From NCBI GenBank assembly GCA_963698715.1, contig CAVORW010000002.1:186001-250000 (forward strand): a DNA stretch of 64,000 bases, in the 5' to 3' direction. Origin of the DNA: CAWHJB01 sp963698715 (GTDB taxonomy: Bacteria; Chloroflexota; Anaerolineae; Anaerolineales; UBA4823). This document shows, one piece after another, positions 52,105 through 60,722 of this stretch (position 1 is the first letter of the stretch; each line of letters begins with the position of its first letter). The notes below the pieces were generated by a model that saw only the letters and a list, made by a program, of their open reading frames with translations, did not search any database and was not told the DNA's origin. Position numbers and translations under genes: made by a program.

Positions 52105-52133
52105 CGTGTAACGCCTACTAAAATAGTAAACAA
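52105..52133 (-). promoter_or_regulatory. Putative promoter with Rrf2-type operator before the rrf2-cyd cluster
   Basis: On the minus strand: TTGTTT (52133-52128), a 17-nt spacer, TACACG (52110-52105). The perfect palindrome TACTA-AAA-TAGTA at 52116-52128 overlaps the end of the -35 box and fills most of the spacer. Its core ACTAAAATAGT agrees with the IscR-type ACTRWWWYAGT pattern. A protein bound there would block RNA polymerase. Confidence 0.6.
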
Positions 52134-52281
52134 TCGTGGGTCCAGGGTCAATTTGTGAAGATCATGTTCAATTAGTGATGTTTGTCACATTATATCTCAC
52201 CCTCTTGCATCATGCATATCAGGGATACAGCCTGGGCACACGAAAATATTAACGGTACTCCCCACTTCTTAAAAGAGAGAC

Positions 52282-52332
52282 GGGCAAGCAAGGTATGGGC
52301 AGGGTTTTACCCTGCCCATACCTTGCTTGCCC
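52282..52332 (-). terminator. 23-bp perfect hairpin, probable terminator
   Basis: Exact inverted repeat of 23 bp starting GGGCAAGCAAGGTATGGGCA (52282-52304 and 52310-52332) with a 5-nt loop. On the minus strand the next bases are GTCTCTCTTTTAAG, a short U-rich tail. It lies 46 nt after the stop of the gene at 52379. Confidence 0.7.
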
Positions 52333-52378
52333 TCCATCAAAGATCGAGCGGTTCCCCCCATTTTTTTATAGAAAGCGA

Positions 52379-52909
52379 CTATGCCCGCCAGAAACCACGG
52401 CGGACGGGTCGAACATCTTCGGCCGTTATGAATGCTTCTGCATCCACATGATTGATGATTTTTCGGACGCGATCGACGTTTTTGCGTAAAACACTACAAT
52501 TTAAGACCGTCACCATCCCATCCTTGCCGCGTCCGGCAACTTCCGTAACGGCGTACCCCTCTTCTCGCAGGCGGTCAGCGATGGCTGAACCCCGGCGTGA
52601 GCTGACAATCCGAAGATGAGTGTGCCCGATCGCCAGGCGTTCCTCGATCAGCATGCCGATCACATTTCCGGATGCAAATCCAGCGGCATAACCGAAAACA
52701 TTGATGATATTGTCCAGGTCTTTTAATACAGAGCTGATTGCCAGGACAAAAATAGCAGCCTGGAAGAAACCCAATACCCACGCAATCGCTTTTCTGCCGC
52801 GCATCACGACCAGCACGCGTAAGGTGTCCAGGGTCATGTCGCTGACTCTGAGCACAAAGATCAGGCCAGCCCCTAACCAGGCTTGTGGAGATAGTAAAAC
52901 TTCTAACAT
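52379..52909 (-). CDS. UPF0316/DUF2179-family membrane protein
   Basis: 176 residues. Three membrane segments at the N-terminus (AWLGAGLIFVLRVSDMTLDTLRVLVVMRG, AWVLGFFQAAIFVLAISSVL, NVFGYAAGFASGNVIGMLIEE) are followed by a soluble DUF2179 domain (THLRIVSSRRGSAIADRLREEGYAVTEVAGRGKDGMVTVLNCSVLR). This domain also closes YitT-type proteins. The function is not known. It starts 4 nt after the glycogen phosphorylase stop and is co-transcribed with it. Confidence 0.88.
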   Translation of the reverse strand: MLEVLLSPQAWLGAGLIFVLRVSDMTLDTLRVLVVMRGRKAIAWVLGFFQAAIFVLAISSVLKDLDNIINVFGYAAGFASGNVIGMLIEERLAIGHTHLRIVSSRRGSAIADRLREEGYAVTEVAGRGKDGMVTVLNCSVLRKNVDRVRKIINHVDAEAFITAEDVRPVRRGFWRA

Positions 52910-52913
52910 AGGC

Positions 52914-55088
52914 TCAGTCCGCCGGCAGCTCTTTCTCTTTTCGACCTTGCATGGCAGGAATATACAATCTTTCTGTGTATTCTTTTACCATTCTGCGCAT
53001 GCTGAATTGGGGCGCCAGTGTGCGAATCGATTCTTTGACCCGGGCGATCCATTCACCAGGTAATCCATCGGAGGAGCGGAGCTGGTAGTAAAGCGGGACG
53101 ATATCGTTTTCCAGGGTGTCGTATAAGCTCTCGGCGTCCGCTTCGTCTTGCAGTTCAGGGGTGGCGTAGGATTCATCTTTCCCTATTGACCAGCCATTTT
53201 GGCCATTGTAACCTTCTCGCCACCATCCATCCTGGACGGAGAAGTTGAGGACGCCATTGATGGCGGCTTTCTCACCAGATGTGCCGGACGCTTCATTCGG
53301 ACGGCGAGGTGTGTTCAGCCAGACGTCCACCCCTTGTACCAGGTAGCGTGCTAGGTTCATGTCATATTCTTCCAGGAATACCAACCGCCCTCCGCTTTCC
53401 GAGTGCTTCACAGCCCGGTAGACTTCCTGAATTAAGAGTTTGCCCCCTTCATGGTCTGGATGGGATTTGCCGGCAAAAATGATCTGGACAGGCATATCCG
53501 GCCGATTGATTAAACTGAGCAGGCGGTTCAAGTCTCTTAATGCCAGGCTGGCGCGCTTGTAGGGTGCAAATCGACGGGCAAAGCCGATGGTCAGCACATA
53601 GGGGTCGAGCAGCACGCCAGAAGCCACCACCTGGATTGGATGCCTGCCGCCCATCAGCCACTGTTGGCGCGCTCGTTCGCGCACATAGGCAGCCAGTTTG
53701 CGCTTTAAATGCCGGCGTACGGCCCAAAGCTGATCGTCCGGTATATTGTTGATCAGCTCCCAAATATCCAGATCGTCAATATTTTCGCGCCAATCTGGGC
53801 CCAAATAACGGTCATACAGATAACTCATCCGCCGTGCCAGCCAGGTGCCGGTGTGCACGCCATTGGTGATATGGGTGATTGGCACTTCATCTACCTTACG
53901 CTCTGGCCATAAGAAATGCCACATTTTGCGCGATACATCTCCATGCAGCTCAGAGACTGCATTGCGCCCTTCAGAAAGTTTAAGCGCCAATACAGGCATG
54001 CTGAACGTATCGCCCCAGGAGACTGTATGGCGGGCAAGGTCTACAAACTGGTCGCGAGTCAAATTTAACTCCGGCCAAAGGTGTGAGAAGTATTTATCTA
54101 CCAGCCACAAAGCGAATTCATCGTTGCCAGCAGGAACAGGTGTATGCGTGGTGAACACATTGGTGGCTCGTACAATCTCCGCCGCCTCTTCAAAGGTGTG
54201 CTCGGCTTCCATCAGCTCGCGAATCCGCTCAAGCACCAGGAAGGCCGAGTGGCCCTCATTCATGTGCCAGACTGCCGGGTTGTAACCCAGGGTTCTTAAA
54301 GCGCGCAATCCGCCAATGCCCAACAAGATTTCCTGGGAAATACGCATATCCAGATCGCTGCTGTACAGGCGGGCCGACATAGCGCGATCGGCGGGCGAAT
54401 TGGCTTCGTAGTTCGTGTCCAGTAAGTAAAGTGGAACCCGACCCACGTGGATTTCCCACAAACGAGCAAAAACCTCACGCCCAGGCAGATCAACCGATAT
54501 GGCGACCTGTTTATCCTGATCGTCGACGACTGGAACGACTGGGAGATCCTCAAAGGGATGGGCGGTATACTGGGCTTCTTGCCAGCCATCCTCAGTGATG
54601 CGCTGAGTGAAATAGCCTTCTGTGTAGAAAAAGCCGATGCCAACAAAAGGTAGACCCAGGTCGCTGGCCTCTTTGGTGTGGTCACCTGAAAGTACGCCTA
54701 ACCCGCCCGCATAAATGGGCAGGGTTTCGTGCAGGCCAAATTCCATGGAGAAATAAGCAATCGGCCGGTGGCGCAGTTCGGGGTGTGTGGTCGTAAACCA
54801 GGTTTCATCCGATTTCATGTAGCGGTCGAAAGCCCGAAAAATCCGATCATAGAATTCGAGATAATAACGGTTATTGGTGGCTGAATTCAGCCGAGCGCGC
54901 TGCACCTGACGCAAAAATAATACCGGATTATGATAGGTGCTTTCCCATAATTCTTTATCGATGCGCGAGAACAGCCGCTGGGCATCAGGATTCCAGGTCC
55001 ACCACAAGTTATAAGCCAATTCCCCAAGCCGGTTGATCCGTCTTGGAAGACTGAAATGATTGGGGATTTGGGCGCGAAAAGGTTCCAT
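52914..55088 (-). CDS. glgP: Alpha-glucan (glycogen/maltodextrin) phosphorylase
   Basis: 724 residues. The N-terminal DUF3417-type domain (LPRRINRLGELAYNLWWTWNPDAQRLF) marks the short alpha-glucan phosphorylases rather than the 800-900-residue glycogen phosphorylases. 'MEFGLHETLPIYAGGLGVLSGDHTKEASDLGLP' and 'WHMNEGHSAFL' are active-site loops. The PLP Lys is in RRPNEASGTSGEKAAINGVLNFSVQDGWW. It releases glucose-1-phosphate from alpha-1,4-glucans. GAGGAAAAG precedes the ATG. Confidence 0.95.
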   Translation of the reverse strand: MEPFRAQIPNHFSLPRRINRLGELAYNLWWTWNPDAQRLFSRIDKELWESTYHNPVLFLRQVQRARLNSATNNRYYLEFYDRIFRAFDRYMKSDETWFTTTHPELRHRPIAYFSMEFGLHETLPIYAGGLGVLSGDHTKEASDLGLPFVGIGFFYTEGYFTQRITEDGWQEAQYTAHPFEDLPVVPVVDDQDKQVAISVDLPGREVFARLWEIHVGRVPLYLLDTNYEANSPADRAMSARLYSSDLDMRISQEILLGIGGLRALRTLGYNPAVWHMNEGHSAFLVLERIRELMEAEHTFEEAAEIVRATNVFTTHTPVPAGNDEFALWLVDKYFSHLWPELNLTRDQFVDLARHTVSWGDTFSMPVLALKLSEGRNAVSELHGDVSRKMWHFLWPERKVDEVPITHITNGVHTGTWLARRMSYLYDRYLGPDWRENIDDLDIWELINNIPDDQLWAVRRHLKRKLAAYVRERARQQWLMGGRHPIQVVASGVLLDPYVLTIGFARRFAPYKRASLALRDLNRLLSLINRPDMPVQIIFAGKSHPDHEGGKLLIQEVYRAVKHSESGGRLVFLEEYDMNLARYLVQGVDVWLNTPRRPNEASGTSGEKAAINGVLNFSVQDGWWREGYNGQNGWSIGKDESYATPELQDEADAESLYDTLENDIVPLYYQLRSSDGLPGEWIARVKESIRTLAPQFSMRRMVKEYTERLYIPAMQGRKEKELPAD

Positions 55089-55450
55089 AGTCTTTTCCTC
55101 AATTCGGTTATTTTCTTGATAAAAACCAGGGCACCTCCGTTTGTCACCGGGCTTGTTTAGAGTGCGGTGATGCGCGGTTTTATGCCCCGAATAATCTTAC
55201 CACAAGGCAAGGGTTAATTTTGACGCTCAGATTGTAGATAAATCCTTTACCCCCTACGGTCGCTCCCCATCTAGTTTCTGTGACTTGCTGATTTTATATG
55301 CCGGGGATACAATGTTGGCAATAGGGCATATCGGCTAAGTATCTATCTAAAAGTAGTCCATCCATTCCGGCGTTTTTTGATCGGCGCTTATTCAGTTTGG
55401 GAGATAAGAGCATTAATATGGCTGATGCAAGAGGCTAACAATCCATACAA
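55089..55450. other. Divergent intergenic region between glgP and lutA
   Basis: 362 bp with no gene. A promoter for lutA is proposed at 55285-55313. The rest shows no hairpin or repeat that I can support. Confidence 0.5.
55285..55313 (+). promoter_or_regulatory. Sigma-70-type promoter upstream of lutA
   Basis: TTGCTG (55285-55290), a 17-bp spacer and TACAAT (55308-55313). A start near 55320 leaves a leader of about 130 nt before the ATG at 55451. It is the only well-spaced pair in the region. Confidence 0.45.
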
Positions 55451-56209
55451 ATGACAACAACTGTCCAGTTATTAATTACCTGTATATTAGATACGCTCTA
55501 TCCGGAGGCCGGAGAGGCCATCGTCCGGGTCTTGAAGAAAGCTGGCGTGCAGGTCGAATTTCCTGCCGGGCAAACCTGCTGTGGTCAACCTGCATATAAT
55601 GCAGGCTTGCCTGAACAAGCCCGCCCGGTTGCAGCACATACCATTGAAATTATGGAAAAGACCAGCGGCCCGATTGTAGTTCCATCAGGGTCTTGTGCCG
55701 GCATGCTGCGCCACGGATATCTTGAGTTGTTTAAAGAAGATCCCAAATGGCTGCCTCGCGCCCAGGCTCTGTCTGAACGAGTATTCGAATTTAGTGAATT
55801 TTTGGTGGATTATCTTGGCAGGGTTGATTTTGGGGCTTATTTTCCTGGCAGGCTGGCTTATCACGCCTCTTGCCACCTGCTGCGAGATATGGGGGTAGAC
55901 CGGCAGCCGCGGGCCTTGTTAGCGGCAGTGCGGGGTGCAGAGCTGATCGAACTGGCAGGAGCAGAAGAATGCTGTGGTTTTGGCGGCGTTTTTTCCGCAG
56001 AGCGTGCGGATATCTCTACCGCTATGCTGCAACGCAAAATGGCAAACATCGAAACCAGCCGGGCTGACCTGGTTGTCTCTTGCGATGCTGGCTGCATTAC
56101 CAATATCAACGGTGGATTGCATCGCCTGGGTAAGTTACCCCGGGCTATCTATATCGCTCTGATCCTCGACCGGACTGATCTTTCAGTCGCCTCAACCCAA
56201 AAATCATGA
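55451..56209 (+). CDS. lutA: LutA-like Fe-S oxidoreductase subunit
   Basis: 252 residues with two cysteine-rich CCG modules: 'GQTCCGQPAYNAGLPEQA' with 'PSGSCAGML', and 'YHASCHLLRDMGV' with 'AEECCGFGGVFS' and 'VSCDAGCI'. These bind the noncubane or 4Fe-4S cluster of the GlpC/HdrB/LutA family. LutABC together oxidise L-lactate to pyruvate. It overlaps the next gene by 4 nt (ATGA), so the proteins are made in a coupled way and most likely form one complex. A promoter is proposed at 55285. Confidence 0.9.
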   Translation: MTTTVQLLITCILDTLYPEAGEAIVRVLKKAGVQVEFPAGQTCCGQPAYNAGLPEQARPVAAHTIEIMEKTSGPIVVPSGSCAGMLRHGYLELFKEDPKWLPRAQALSERVFEFSEFLVDYLGRVDFGAYFPGRLAYHASCHLLRDMGVDRQPRALLAAVRGAELIELAGAEECCGFGGVFSAERADISTAMLQRKMANIETSRADLVVSCDAGCITNINGGLHRLGKLPRAIYIALILDRTDLSVASTQKS

Positions 56210-58236
56210 CCGACCCTTTTTCAGCCTCTATCCATAAAGCCCTGGAGGATCCAAATCTTCAGACGGCGTTGGATGCCAATGCCGAACGCCGGATTGCTGC
56301 TCACCAGCAGGCTTTTGCTTCTTTGCCCCTGGGGTTTTCTGCTGCTCGTCAGCAGGCCCATGCGGTTCGGGCTGACATCATTAACAAACTGGACCGGTAT
56401 CTGGAGCAATTTATTCAACAAGCACGAGCTAATGGTTTGTTCGTGCACAGGGCGAAAGATGCTGCTGAGGCCGCTGAGCTGGTGCTTGAAATTGCCCGAA
56501 AAAACAACGCCCGATTGATAGCTAAATCAAAGACTATGGTGGGGGAAGAGATCGGCATCAACCACGTGCTGGAAGCTGCGGGGCTCCAGGTTGTGGAAAC
56601 CGATTTAGGTGAGTATATCGTCCAGCTGCGCGGTGAGCGTCCAGCCCATATTATCACCCCGGCAGTTCATTTGCGACGCGAACAAGTTGGTCGAATCTTT
56701 CATGAGAAGCTGAACGTGCCCATTACCGAGGATATCGGTGAAATGACGGCTGTAGCGCGGCGAGTTCTGCGCCAAACCTTTTTACAGGCGGATATCGGCA
56801 TTTCGGGGGTGAACTTTGGCGTTGCTGAAAGCGGGACACTCTGCCTGTTGACGAATGAAGGCAACGGGCGCATGGTAACGAGTGTGCCAGCGGTGCATAT
56901 TGCCTTAATGGGTATTGAGCGGCTGGTGCGAAATTTTGATGATCTGGCCCTGATGCTTTCTCTCCTGCCCCGCTCTGCAACTGGCCAAAAGCTGACGGTA
57001 TATACCAGCCTGATCAACAGCCCGGCCCGGTCAGGCGAGGATGGGCCGCACCAGCGGCATGTCATTCTGATAGACAACGGGCGTATGGCCTTGCGCCAAT
57101 CATCGCTGGCAGAGGCGCTTTATTGTATACGCTGCGGTGCCTGTCTCAATGCCTGCCCGGTATTTCGCGAGATCGGTGGACATGCGTATGTAGGCGCTCA
57201 TGGTGAAAATTACAGCCCTTACCCAGGACCGATAGGGTCGATTGTCTCCCCGGGGCTATTCGGAACGACCGAATATGGCAACCTGGCCCGGGCCACAAGC
57301 TTATGCGGGGCTTGCAAACAGGCCTGTCCGATCGACATCGACCTCCCTAAGTTACTTCTCAGGGTGAGAGCTGCCGGTCTGGGTCTGCCGAAGCAGCCGG
57401 CGACGAACTATGCCCCTCGTCCTCTAAAGCTGGGATTGAAAGTTTTCAATTGGGCAGCCCGCAAGCCCTGGCGTTTCAGGGCCGCTCAACGCCTGCTAGC
57501 CTGGTTGTCTTGGCTATCGGCCCCATTTTCACCCTGGCTGCGTTTACCGGACTTCACAGGTTGGGGAATTAGCCGCGATCTGGCTCGCCCAGCTCTCCAG
57601 CCTTTCCATGCGCGCTGGAAACAGATCAGCCACGAAATGGATGCTCTCGCGCCAACTAATCCCAATCGGCAGATTTTTGAAGACAGGATTGCGGAGGTTC
57701 CTGAAGCGCCGGTTCCGGAGTACAGCCAAACCCCTATCGAACGCTTTAAAAATGAGCTCTCCGCTTTGGGTGGCGAATTTCACGCCTGTGAACTGTCTCA
57801 ACTTCCGGAGAGGCTGCTGAAATTTCTCCAGAGCAGGGGCCTGGATAGAATTCAGGCCTGGGACCCAGCTTACCTGCCAGATGGGGTTTTGGACGCCTTG
57901 CAAGCAAGCGGGATACAGGTTCAATCATCTCCCGATCCTGCCATACCGGTTGGCCTGACGGGTGCTCTGGCAGCCGCAGCCGAGACAGGCACCCTGGTTC
58001 TGCCTGGGGGGGAGGGGCGCTCGCCTCATGCTTCTCTTCTGCCGGAAATTCATCTGGCCCTGCTCCCGTCTGGCTCAATCCAGACCTCCCTGGTGGATGT
58101 TTTGAAACTGGACGAGATTAAAACATCTTCTTCTATCGCCCTGATCAGCGGCCCCTCCCGTACGGCGGATATTGAGATGACGCTGACGATTGGGGTGCAT
58201 GGACCCAAAGAGGTGCATGTGTTTTGCTGGTCTTAA
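56206..58236 (+). CDS. lutB: LutB-LutC fusion, lactate-utilisation protein
   Basis: 676 residues. The first 475 are LutB: a LUD domain (KSKTMVGEEIGINHVLEAAGLQVVETDLGEYIVQL, GISGVNFGVAESGTL), then 4Fe-4S motifs CIRCGACLNACPVF and CGACKQACPIDID. From about 510 the protein goes on with a second LUD domain like LutC (LSALGGEFHACELSQLPERLLKFLQ, GLTGALAAAAETGTLVLPGG, IHLALLPSGSIQTSLVDVL, ALISGPSRTADIEMTLTIGVHGPKEVHV). LutB and LutC are usually separate proteins, so this is a natural fusion. No lactate permease is near. Confidence 0.92.
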   Translation: MTDPFSASIHKALEDPNLQTALDANAERRIAAHQQAFASLPLGFSAARQQAHAVRADIINKLDRYLEQFIQQARANGLFVHRAKDAAEAAELVLEIARKNNARLIAKSKTMVGEEIGINHVLEAAGLQVVETDLGEYIVQLRGERPAHIITPAVHLRREQVGRIFHEKLNVPITEDIGEMTAVARRVLRQTFLQADIGISGVNFGVAESGTLCLLTNEGNGRMVTSVPAVHIALMGIERLVRNFDDLALMLSLLPRSATGQKLTVYTSLINSPARSGEDGPHQRHVILIDNGRMALRQSSLAEALYCIRCGACLNACPVFREIGGHAYVGAHGENYSPYPGPIGSIVSPGLFGTTEYGNLARATSLCGACKQACPIDIDLPKLLLRVRAAGLGLPKQPATNYAPRPLKLGLKVFNWAARKPWRFRAAQRLLAWLSWLSAPFSPWLRLPDFTGWGISRDLARPALQPFHARWKQISHEMDALAPTNPNRQIFEDRIAEVPEAPVPEYSQTPIERFKNELSALGGEFHACELSQLPERLLKFLQSRGLDRIQAWDPAYLPDGVLDALQASGIQVQSSPDPAIPVGLTGALAAAAETGTLVLPGGEGRSPHASLLPEIHLALLPSGSIQTSLVDVLKLDEIKTSSSIALISGPSRTADIEMTLTIGVHGPKEVHVFCWS

Positions 58237-58323
58237 CTATCCGATTACCCCCAAGATCACACGCCATCAAATTCATATTGACAGTCCAATGGGTGTACTC
58301 AAGTGTTGTAGAAAAATAATTAT

Positions 58324-58365
58324 GGTGTTCGGTTTGTGCGGCGCCAGCCGCACAAACCGAACACC
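58324..58365 (+). repeat. Palindromic element, copy D (hairpin core only)
   Basis: Perfect 19-bp arms GGTGTTCGGTTTGTGCGGC (58324-58342) and complement (58347-58365), loop GCCA. It shares the GGTGTTCGGTTT core with copies A, B and C but has none of their flanks. It lies between converging genes. Confidence 0.7.
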
Positions 58366-58422
58366 AAATCTACAAACTTTGAGTGCTCCCCAGACCAATT
58401 AGGTCCGATCTGAAAGGTGGTT

Positions 58423-58461
58423 TATGTGGTTGTTGTGTGCTGCGCACGCAACAACCACATA
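58423..58461. terminator. 18-bp hairpin between convergent genes
   Basis: Arms TATGTGGTTGTTGTGTGC and GCACGCAACAACCACATA with one mismatch or G-U pair and a 3-nt loop. No U-tract follows on either side. It sits 42 nt from the minus-strand metalloprotease stop and probably marks the transcript ends there. Confidence 0.5.
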
Positions 58462-58502
58462 CCTTCCGACTCTTCGGATAGATACTTAGCCCAACTTCGC
58501 AC

Positions 58503-60215
58503 TCAATAAGAATTCTGAACGAATGGGTAATAGTAGAAATATTTATACGTCACGGGCGGGAGAGTGGGAGTTGGTGTGCTCACTGGGGTTGAACCAGGCT
58601 CGATAAGCACTTTGTAATTGCGGGATGCACAGGCACTCGGGTCAGCGGCGGTCTGGGCCTGATTGGTCAGCACAAGCACAACGCTGCTGCAGCCGGCAGG
58701 GCTATAGTTATAGAAAATAGTTGAAGCGCCGGCCGCAACAACAGCTGGAAGCGGATCGACCGCTAAAGTTGTCCCGGTGTCACAAACCACACTGCCGCGC
58801 AGCTGTCCTCCCGAGGCGAGATTGCTCAGGCTCACATTATATGGATTACCTGCATTAGGCAGTCCGACCCAGTTGAGGGCATAATTATCCTGGAGCGAGC
58901 CAGTATAGGATCCGTTGATGTCTGGGATACTGCCATGGTTGATTGAACCGCTCGCAAAGGTTGGCAGGGGTGGATAGTCAGGACCTTCTTCCAGGCAGTA
59001 AGGGTAAGCGAAACCGCCCCCGCAAGCTTTATTAAAACGGACTGCCACAGCGTAGTTATGATAAGCGTCTGCCAGGTTGGTGCCTTTAATACCCAGAGCC
59101 TGATCCATGGCCGCCAGATTGCTGGCGGCGTTCTGGCTGGTAAGCTCCCAAAAGCTTTGCATCACATCTTCGCCGCCGCCTGAGATTCCGCTCCCGTATT
59201 GTTCCACCATCCCCCGAAAAGTAATCCAATATGAATATGGCGATAAGGTGTACTGCCCCATACATAGGTTGAATTGGGGCCACAAATAGTAGTAATTGTC
59301 ATTGGCACTGTCAAATACCTCATCTTCCATCCAGGTTGCCCCGCCCTCAATAAAAGCCGCATCTGGCACATTGAAACCGCTCAGTGCGCCAATGCCGTAC
59401 TGTATTGAATGATTGAATTCGTGAGCGGTGGTCGCATCCATCGCAGTTTGCGAGGTTCCTGGAAATGAAGAATAATCATTGTTCAACACCATGCAGGAAG
59501 CATAGGCGTCCTCATCGTACCAACTGGTATTAGGATTGTCGAAAACTAAGCCAGCATAAGCCCCCTGTGAAGAAACAAAACCATACAAACCTGACCCCAA
59601 GGATTCGATCCGCACGTGATATTTATTGCCAGGTGGGGGATTAGCTGTTTTCACTGGGGGAGCAGCCCATCCGAATTGGGTTATTTCGGCAGTCCAGGCC
59701 GACTCTAAGGATGTGATATAGTCGCCGATGGACAGGCCGCCGCTGATGCTGTCATACTCAAGATAAAAATGGCTGGAGCTGGTCGTGTTGGGCAGCTGCG
59801 CTGAGCTTACATCACAGGTATTGCTCAGCAGGGCCTCGATGATGGCTGACGTTTGTGATTGCAGGGGGGACGTCTTTAAAGTCTGGGTTAACTCCAGCAA
59901 GGGCAGAGTCCCATCCCAGGGTACATTACTGAGATATTCAGCTGGCAGCTTCTGATAATCTCTCAGTGCATACGCCAGATAGAGGGCGGCTTCATCCGGG
60001 CTGATTTTTTCGGCTAATTGGGCAGCTGCAATTTTTTGGGGAGTGTTCAATGGAGCGGGTGGTGCAGGCGTGGACTCGCTGCCGGGGTCAGCGCTGGCAG
60101 CCACGGGTTGGGAGACCTTTCCTGAAACACTATAGATAGATTGAGGGGCGATGATAATGGCTGCGATCAGCAATCCTAGAACGAGAACAATGGAGGCAGT
60201 AGTGTGTTTAATCAT
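58503..60215 (-). CDS. Secreted HEXXH-type metalloprotease-like protein
   Basis: 570 residues with an N-terminal signal peptide (about 8-23), a Pro/Ala/Thr-rich segment (TPAPPAPLNTPQ) and the zinc motif HEFNH (265-269) in a DATTAHEFNHSIQYGIG context. 'DAAFIEGGATWMEDEVFD' downstream supplies the third ligand (Glu), as in gluzincin-type peptidases. The C-terminus has a Thr/Pro linker (STPVSTPTPTLPP) and the end YYYPFVQNSY. Similar aromatic-proline tails close many secreted Chloroflexota proteins; a sorting role is inference. The natural substrate is unknown. Confidence 0.8.
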   Translation of the reverse strand: MIKHTTASIVLVLGLLIAAIIIAPQSIYSVSGKVSQPVAASADPGSESTPAPPAPLNTPQKIAAAQLAEKISPDEAALYLAYALRDYQKLPAEYLSNVPWDGTLPLLELTQTLKTSPLQSQTSAIIEALLSNTCDVSSAQLPNTTSSSHFYLEYDSISGGLSIGDYITSLESAWTAEITQFGWAAPPVKTANPPPGNKYHVRIESLGSGLYGFVSSQGAYAGLVFDNPNTSWYDEDAYASCMVLNNDYSSFPGTSQTAMDATTAHEFNHSIQYGIGALSGFNVPDAAFIEGGATWMEDEVFDSANDNYYYLWPQFNLCMGQYTLSPYSYWITFRGMVEQYGSGISGGGEDVMQSFWELTSQNAASNLAAMDQALGIKGTNLADAYHNYAVAVRFNKACGGGFAYPYCLEEGPDYPPLPTFASGSINHGSIPDINGSYTGSLQDNYALNWVGLPNAGNPYNVSLSNLASGGQLRGSVVCDTGTTLAVDPLPAVVAAGASTIFYNYSPAGCSSVVLVLTNQAQTAADPSACASRNYKVLIEPGSTPVSTPTPTLPPVTYKYFYYYPFVQNSY

Positions 60216-60243
60216 AGATATTCCAGGGGCGGTTTTAATTCGA

Positions 60244-60633
60244 TCAGGTTCTTACACGCCGAAAGATCACCGTTGAGCCGAGGACGAGCACCAATAAAAA
60301 AGTTAGGGCGAAAGGCCAGCAGACGAAGGGTGAGCTGCTGCTGGAAACTGGTACAGCAGTCGGCATAAAAAATGTTGGAGAAGGCAGCGGAGCTTGCAGC
60401 TGAAACTGCGTGGGCAGTGTTTTGGGATAAGGATAAGGCTCTGTAGTAGGCAGAGAAGTAACGGTTGGGAAAAGGATAAAAGTTGGTGATGGGGTTGGCC
60501 AACCGCCGCCATCAGCCTTTACAACCAGTGGTGCAGTTAGAAAGATCAACCCGATTGCCAGGATGAACAGTGCCAAAGATACCCAGAAGCGGCGGTGCTC
60601 TAAGTGTGGTCTTGTGAATTGCGGGTCTTTCAT
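60244..60633 (-). CDS. Pro/Thr-rich surface protein with C-terminal anchor
   Basis: 129 residues from the ATG at 60633 (AAGGAA upstream). It has a signal-like segment (SLALFILAIGLIFLTAPLVV), a Pro/Thr/Ser-rich middle (PTPSPTFILFPTVTSLPTTEP), then a second membrane segment (WPFALTFLLVLVLGSTVIF) and a basic end RRVRT. That order is the layout of sortase or wall-anchored proteins, but there is no LPXTG; the nearest are LPTTE and LPTQF, too far from the segment. It lies 28 nt upstream of the metalloprotease gene on the same strand, so they are probably co-expressed. Confidence 0.65.
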   Translation of the reverse strand: MKDPQFTRPHLEHRRFWVSLALFILAIGLIFLTAPLVVKADGGGWPTPSPTFILFPTVTSLPTTEPYPYPKTLPTQFQLQAPLPSPTFFMPTAVPVSSSSSPFVCWPFALTFLLVLVLGSTVIFRRVRT

Positions 60634-60722
60634 CCTGGTTATTCCTTTCCAGAAACTGCCCGTCACGAATTTCGATCAAATCCGCCAGCAGTTCTGTATG
60701 ACAACGAATACATCACCAGTTA

